Source: JTS-RE9 sp964649195 (lineage in GTDB: Bacteria > Planctomycetota > Phycisphaerae > Phycisphaerales > Phycisphaeraceae). From it: DNA of 10,120 nt. Shown piece after piece: positions 6,266 to 10,120 of the stretch (position 1 is the first letter of the stretch; every line of letters begins with the position of its first letter). Made by a program: the position numbers and the translations under genes. The notes below the pieces were generated by a model, which was not told where the DNA came from, searched no databases, and saw only the letters and a program-made list of their open reading frames with translations. The stretch covers positions 1-10,120 of the forward strand of contig CAZYPK010000180.1 of the NCBI GenBank assembly GCA_964649195.1, written 5' to 3'.

Positions 6266-6285
6266 GCCGCTTGCGGCTTCGCTCT
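6266..6285 (+). repeat. Dispersed 20-bp palindromic repeat, copy 1
   Basis: GCCGCTTGCGGCTTCGCTCT is identical at 8608-8627, in the 23S leader. Its core GCCGCTTGCGGC is self-complementary except for the central TT and also occurs inverted at 98-109. It is placed between the 27-bp inverted repeat and a heptanucleotide array. Confidence 0.9.
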
Positions 6286-6325
6286 GTTCTGTCCCCTGTC
6301 TCCTGTTTCCTGTCCCCTGTTCCCT
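6284..6325. repeat. Heptanucleotide array (GTYTCCT type)
   Basis: Six units at 7-nt period: CTGTTCT, GTCCCCT, GTCTCCT, GTTTCCT, GTCCCCT, GTTCCCT. Bases 6295-6317 are the exact reverse complement of 7241-7263, in the N-terminal coding region of the membrane protein at 7193. The two copies enclose the gene at 6695-7072. Confidence 0.93.
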
Positions 6326-6381
6326 GCCCCTCCTCCCCCCACGGACGTTCCCCGATTTCACTTTGACGCATCAGATTTTCA

Positions 6382-6409
6382 TTGACCTGCGGCCTTCAGG
6401 TGTTAAGCT
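6382..6409 (+). promoter_or_regulatory. Weak candidate promoter
   Basis: TTGACC (6382-6387), a 16-nt spacer, then TAAGCT (6404-6409) preceded by TGT, as in an extended -10. The -10 matches only 3/6. An inverted repeat ACCTG (6385-6389) / CAGGT (6397-6401) overlaps the spacer. Confidence 0.3.
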
Positions 6410-6479
6410 GGGCAGGTGTGGTGAAGTGCGAAGCTGGGGGAAGTGGAAAGAGGACATTCGCACCGCCGGTTTCGTTTCG

Positions 6480-6535
6480 TCTGATCTCCGATCTTTGGCC
6501 TCTGGTTTCTGACCTCTGATCGCTGGTCTCCGCCT
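6480..6535. repeat. Degenerate heptanucleotide array (TCTGRTC)
   Basis: Eight units at exact 7-nt period: TCTGATC, TCCGATC, TTTGGCC, TCTGGTT, TCTGACC, TCTGATC, GCTGGTC, TCCGCCT. It is more diverged than the other arrays. It would lie in the 5' leader of the gene at 6695. Confidence 0.8.
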
Positions 6536-6694
6536 TCGCAGTTCGTCACATCTCGCCTGCACAAATGTCCCAGCGGTTGTCCTGCCCTGGCGACTGGACT
6601 TGAAAGTTGGAATTGTGGTTCGTACCTGGTGGTTCGCGCCCGAAGCGGGTGCGATTGGGTCAATGCCCGGATGCAACTTGCAGGGAGGTGTCAA

Positions 6695-7072
6695 ATGTCA
6701 CATGGAACACTGGTCGAAAATGCCAAGCAGATGTGGGAGCGGGAATGGGCCTCTGCCGCGGGCCGGCGAAGCGGCCGCAACGCGCCGTTCATGTTGCAGA
6801 CCTGTCCATCCCCGCTGATGATCGAAGCGATGGTCGATCTGGTGGCCGAGGACCCCAGCCGGCCGGTCGCCGAGCTGGAGCCGATCATTCATCGCATGCT
6901 CTTCGAGAATCAGTTCATCGACGACGGCGGCGACAGCGTCATCCTCGATGGCTTCGACTCCATCGATGTGCAGTCGCAACTGCTCGTGAAGGTGCTCGAA
7001 GAAGTCCGCCAGCAAGGTCTCCGGGAAGGCCTCTGGTGTACCATGCCCGCAACCCCCATGATGTTCGGCTGA
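6695..7072 (+). CDS. Small acidic protein of unknown function
   Basis: A 125-residue soluble protein with no signal peptide or membrane segment. The start is set by the strongest plus-strand Shine-Dalgarno in the window, GGAGGT at 6684-6689 with 5-nt spacing; the ORF extends 66 nt further upstream without such a site. The N-terminal 30 residues are charged (MWEREW, then GRRSGRN). The rest is acidic and probably mostly helical (MIEAMVDLVAEDPSRPVAE, ILDGFDSIDVQSQLLVKVL), ending in a Met-rich tail (CTMPATPMMFG). Cysteines are at residues 37 and 115. I do not recognise the family. It is monocistronic, with a strong terminator 34 nt after the stop and a long upstream space, so it is probably regulated on its own. 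Confidence 0.75.
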   Translation: MSHGTLVENAKQMWEREWASAAGRRSGRNAPFMLQTCPSPLMIEAMVDLVAEDPSRPVAELEPIIHRMLFENQFIDDGGDSVILDGFDSIDVQSQLLVKVLEEVRQQGLREGLWCTMPATPMMFG

Positions 7073-7105
7073 GCCGCGCCCCCATCCATTTCCATCGCCC
7101 CTGTC

Positions 7106-7135
7106 AAAACCCACCCACTCCCGTGGGTGGGTTTT
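7106..7135 (+). terminator. Strong rho-independent terminator
   Basis: A perfect 13-bp stem (7106-7118 with 7123-7135, loop TCCC) begins AAAACCCACCCAC and ends in TTTT. It is symmetrical, so it could work in both directions. It separates the small acidic gene from the membrane-protein gene that follows. Confidence 0.88.
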
Positions 7136-7192
7136 CTCCGCATCCATTTCTCCCTTTCTTCCCGCATCATTGAACGCTACCCTTTCCCCATC

Positions 7193-7921
7193 ATGACCAC
7201 CGACCCCAATGCCCCCAACTCCGCCCCTGCTACTGACACAGGGGACAGGAAACAGGAGACAGGAAACAGGGAACAGGCCGCCGCTGCCGCTGCCCCCGCC
7301 CCCGCCCCTGTTCCCGACCACCGCGACATGTACCTTCTCATCCTCGGCCTCATCGTCGGTCTGGTGATCAGCCCGTGGATCATGGGCCGGTTCATGAGCG
7401 ATGTCAGCCACGAAAAGTGGTACCGCGGCGGCGGCGACAAGGTCGATGCCTACCACGAGTTCATGAAAACCCACCGCGACCAGCAGCGACAAAAGGACAC
7501 GGAACTGCTCGATCGTCTCGTCGCCACCGGCGTCACCAAGGAAGCCGTGGACGAGATGCGCGCCAAGCTCGCCGAGGACGCCCGGCAGGAACGGCTGCCC
7601 CACGAGGCCGCCGTCGCCGTCGAACAGCAGGCCCGCGCAGCCTGGCAACGCGGATTGATGATGGCGCTGGTCGTCGCGCTGATCGTGTTGATGCTCATCG
7701 AACCTGTCTTTGAAATGCAAGGTCCGATGGCGGCCATCCGACGCAGGCTGGTCACCGCCCGCTACGGCGTGGTCGCGGTGTGGATCGCCTTCGCCCTGGG
7801 AAGGCCGCACGCGCTGGAGGGGATCTCGTGGGGCTTTGCCGCGCTGCTGATCGCGGTCATCCTCGCCGCCGCCGCGCTGCCGTTGGCGCTCACCCGCGTC
7901 GTCGCCGAGGCCAGGCAGTAG
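7193..7921 (+). CDS. Multi-pass membrane protein of unknown function
   Basis: A 242-residue protein starting at ATG 7193; the ORF stays open to a GTG inside the terminator, which cannot be the start. No Shine-Dalgarno is visible. Residues 1-45 are disordered and Pro/Ala-rich; residues 17-29 (GDRKQETGNREQA) are encoded by a heptanucleotide array. Hydrophobic segments: 46-64, 154-173, a short one at about 191-203, and 212-233. Between the first two is a charged, helical, probably coiled region (about 70-150; KDTELLDRLVATGVTKEAVD, MRAKLAEDARQE). No catalytic motif is seen and no family is recognised. ATG 7328, just before the first membrane helix, is a possible alternative start that would remove the repeat-encoded region, but it also lacks a ribosome binding site. 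Confidence 0.75.
   Translation: MTTDPNAPNSAPATDTGDRKQETGNREQAAAAAAPAPAPVPDHRDMYLLILGLIVGLVISPWIMGRFMSDVSHEKWYRGGGDKVDAYHEFMKTHRDQQRQKDTELLDRLVATGVTKEAVDEMRAKLAEDARQERLPHEAAVAVEQQARAAWQRGLMMALVVALIVLMLIEPVFEMQGPMAAIRRRLVTARYGVVAVWIAFALGRPHALEGISWGFAALLIAVILAAAALPLALTRVVAEARQ
7241..7277. repeat. Heptanucleotide array inside a coding region
   Basis: Five units at 7-nt period: GGACAGG, AAACAGG, AGACAGG, AAACAGG, GAACAGG (7243-7277), preceded by GG. Bases 7241-7263 are the exact reverse complement of 6295-6317. The repeat is read through in frame as part of the N-terminus of the membrane protein, or marks non-coding DNA if the downstream start is used. Confidence 0.93.
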
Positions 7922-7923
7922 TT

Positions 7924-7956
7924 AGCCGTTCGCCTGGGCGAACGAGGACAACGGCT
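7924..7956 (+). terminator. Nested hairpin after the membrane-protein gene
   Basis: The inner palindrome GTTCGCC-TG-GGCGAAC (7928-7943) lies within an outer pair AGCCGTT (7924-7930) / AACGGCT (7950-7956). The two are alternative folds because they share bases. It starts 3 nt after the stop codon. There is no T-run, so an intrinsic terminator is doubtful. The DNA from 7957 to 8095 shows nothing further. Confidence 0.35.
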
Positions 7957-8095
7957 GTCGCCGGACGAAATGAACCTTCACGTTTTCCACATCTTCCTCA
8001 CGCCCCGATAACCGGCTGCTCGTCGCTAAATCATTGAATTTCAAGCCCATGAAGAGCCGATCATTGGAAGCCTGGGATTTGCAAGGCCACGCGAC

Positions 8096-8123
8096 TTGAC
8101 ACCCGGCCCGTGGCCGATACACT
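8096..8123 (+). promoter_or_regulatory. Candidate rRNA promoter P1
   Basis: Perfect -35 TTGACA (8096-8101), a 16-nt GC-rich spacer, then TACACT (8118-8123, 4/6 to TATAAT). It lies about 620 nt upstream of the 23S 5' end, in the same orientation. Confidence 0.55.
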
Positions 8124-8231
8124 TGTTCCCTCGCTCGTTACGGAAGCCGCCGCCAAACGGAGCCTGATCGTGACGAGCCGCCCGCCGGTCCAGCCCGCAA
8201 AAGCCTGAAAAACAGCCCGCTTGACGCGGAT

Positions 8232-8259
8232 TTGACAACCGGCGTTGAATCGACATAAT
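8232..8259 (+). promoter_or_regulatory. Candidate rRNA promoter P2
   Basis: Perfect -35 TTGACA (8232-8237), a 16-nt spacer, then CATAAT (8254-8259, 5/6). This is the best promoter match in the window. A tandem P1/P2 arrangement is usual for rRNA units. Transcription would start near 8266, giving a leader of about 475 nt before the 23S 5' end. Confidence 0.7.
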
Positions 8260-8361
8260 GGCCGACCCGCAGTGAAGTGTTCGCGTGGATTTGAAAGCGA
8301 AACTTCTTGAGTCCCTTGAAATCCCCGCTCGTGTCGCTCACGACGAGTCACAACGCCCTGT

Positions 8362-8458
8362 ATGAAACAGGACCTGGTGACCCGCAGTGGGCGGGAACAC
8401 GAGCAAGAAGGGTGATGTGGCAAGGTTCGGATCAGAGATGATCTGAAGCCTGTTTCAT
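8362..8458 (+). other. Structured segment of the 23S precursor leader
   Basis: A 97-nt segment closed by a perfect 10-bp helix, ATGAAACAGG (8362-8371) with CCTGTTTCAT (8449-8458). Inside are a 9-bp stem with one G-U pair and a GAGA loop (8426-8434 with 8439-8447) and a 5-bp stem CCCGC/GCGGG (8381-8395). It ends 20 nt before the boxA-like site. The position fits an antitermination or RNase III processing structure. A separate small RNA is an alternative. Confidence 0.55.
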
Positions 8459-8478
8459 CATCGTCTTGCAGATTGTTT

Positions 8479-8490
8479 TGCTCTTTGACA
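8479..8490 (+). promoter_or_regulatory. boxA-like rRNA antitermination site
   Basis: TGCTCTTTGACA matches the E. coli rrn boxA (TGCTCTTTAACA) at 11 of 12 positions. In rRNA operons boxA RNA is bound by NusB/NusE to make polymerase resistant to termination. Its place in the leader, on the same strand as the 23S gene, supports a dedicated 23S transcription unit. Confidence 0.75.
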
Positions 8491-8521
8491 AGTGGATAAG
8501 TTGGGTTTTAACTCGTCTGTG

Positions 8522-8544
8522 TGTCGTGCCGATGTGGCACGACA
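8522..8544 (+). other. Hairpin in the 23S leader
   Basis: TGTCGTGCC (8522-8530) pairs with GGCACGACA (8536-8544) in a perfect 9-bp stem with loop GATGT. It lies 31 nt after boxA. No T-run follows. A processing or antitermination role is possible. Confidence 0.6.
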
Positions 8545-8607
8545 TGGCAGCGAAAACCGAGAGTAAGCGAGCGTATTGAGATGCTTGCTCGGAATTCGGA
8601 ACGCGAT

Positions 8608-8627
8608 GCCGCTTGCGGCTTCGCTCT
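8608..8627 (+). repeat. Dispersed 20-bp palindromic repeat, copy 2
   Basis: Identical to 6266-6285. It lies within the transcribed leader of the 23S rRNA, about 115 nt before the mature 5' end. Confidence 0.9.
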
Positions 8628-8693
8628 TCGGGTTTCGGGTTGCTGTGTGTCATATCGTGCACAGCGGAAGCACAGGCCGAGGATCGATGCAGG

Positions 8694-8715
8694 CACGGGA
8701 GCTTCAGCTCCCGTG
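8694..8715 (+). other. Hairpin just before the 23S 5' end
   Basis: CACGGGAGC (8694-8702) and GCTCCCGTG (8707-8715) form a perfect 9-bp stem with the loop TTCA. It ends about 25 nt before the predicted start of 23S rRNA. It may be part of the precursor processing region or another palindromic repeat. Confidence 0.65.
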
Positions 8716-8740
8716 AATGTGATCGGTTCGAGGTCGGTGT

Positions 8741-10120
<1,380 letters not shown>

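Larger units (their letters stand above)
6326..6694. other. Intergenic region before the small acidic gene
   Basis: A 369-nt space with no supportable gene on either strand. It contains a weak promoter candidate (6382-6409), direct repeats CAGGTGT at 6397-6403 and 6413-6419, and the array at 6480-6535. If the promoter is right, the mRNA would carry a leader of roughly 280 nt. I recognise no riboswitch class in it. Confidence 0.5.

Noticed and set aside
6629..6694. Upstream extension of the small acidic gene
   Set aside because: The strong GGAGGT site places the start at 6695; the extension has no ribosome binding site.
7127..7192. GTG start for the membrane protein
   Set aside because: The GTG lies within the right arm of the terminator stem, so it would not be in a usable mRNA leader.
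6698..7810. 370-codon minus-strand ORF
   Set aside because: It crosses a strong terminator and two plus-strand genes, one of which has a clear Shine-Dalgarno; the composition is shadow-like (His/Asp/Gly-rich).
7922..8740. 16S rRNA 3' end or spacer tRNA before 23S
   Set aside because: No anti-Shine-Dalgarno tail (CCTCC) in 16S context and no tRNA arm pattern was found; GGTTCGAGG at 8725 lacks the matching stems.

Overview
The window is high-GC bacterial DNA that most resembles a planctomycete, probably of the class Phycisphaerae. Four things point there: a short CxC...CxxC zinc-ribbon membrane protein, an ECF sigma factor beside a protein with a DUF1559/pilin-like domain, intergenic spaces filled with short repeats, and a 23S rRNA gene with no 16S gene in front of it. 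The assignment is inference from gene style; no taxonomic search was possible.

Layout. Positions 1-312 hold GATTTGA heptanucleotide arrays interrupted by a long hairpin, then a candidate promoter. A zinc-ribbon/single-TM protein follows (313-1464), then a 224-bp element bounded by perfect 27-bp inverted repeats (1471-1694). A small basic protein lies on the minus strand (1789-2169) with its own terminator. A DUF1015 protein (2612-3991) is bracketed by two heptanucleotide arrays, each an inverted pair. The second array runs into the start of an ECF sigma factor (4128-4745). Next come three tandem 31-bp repeats and a membrane protein (4894-6207) that joins a duplicated helical N-terminal module to a pilin-like/DUF1559-like C-terminal part; it is the likely regulator or partner of the sigma factor. 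After more repeats come a small acidic protein (6695-7072) with a strong terminator and a multi-pass membrane protein (7193-7921). The last 2.2 kb is a 23S rRNA transcription unit: two candidate promoters, a structured leader, a boxA-like antitermination site, and the first ~1380 nt of 23S rRNA, cut by the window end.

Functional links. The only convincing functional pair is the sigma factor with its downstream membrane protein. The other protein genes look independent. The unusual property of the window is its intergenic DNA. Five unrelated heptamers (GATTTGA, GTTCCGA/GAACTCG, CCTGTYT/ACAGGAA, TCTGRTC and a short TTTTCCG) all repeat with a strict 7-nt period. Several occur as inverted pairs. 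Two end 5-6 nt before a start codon, and one lies inside a coding region. A second set of GC-rich palindromic repeats recurs in both orientations. No complete mobile element, CRISPR array, tRNA or defence system was recognised.
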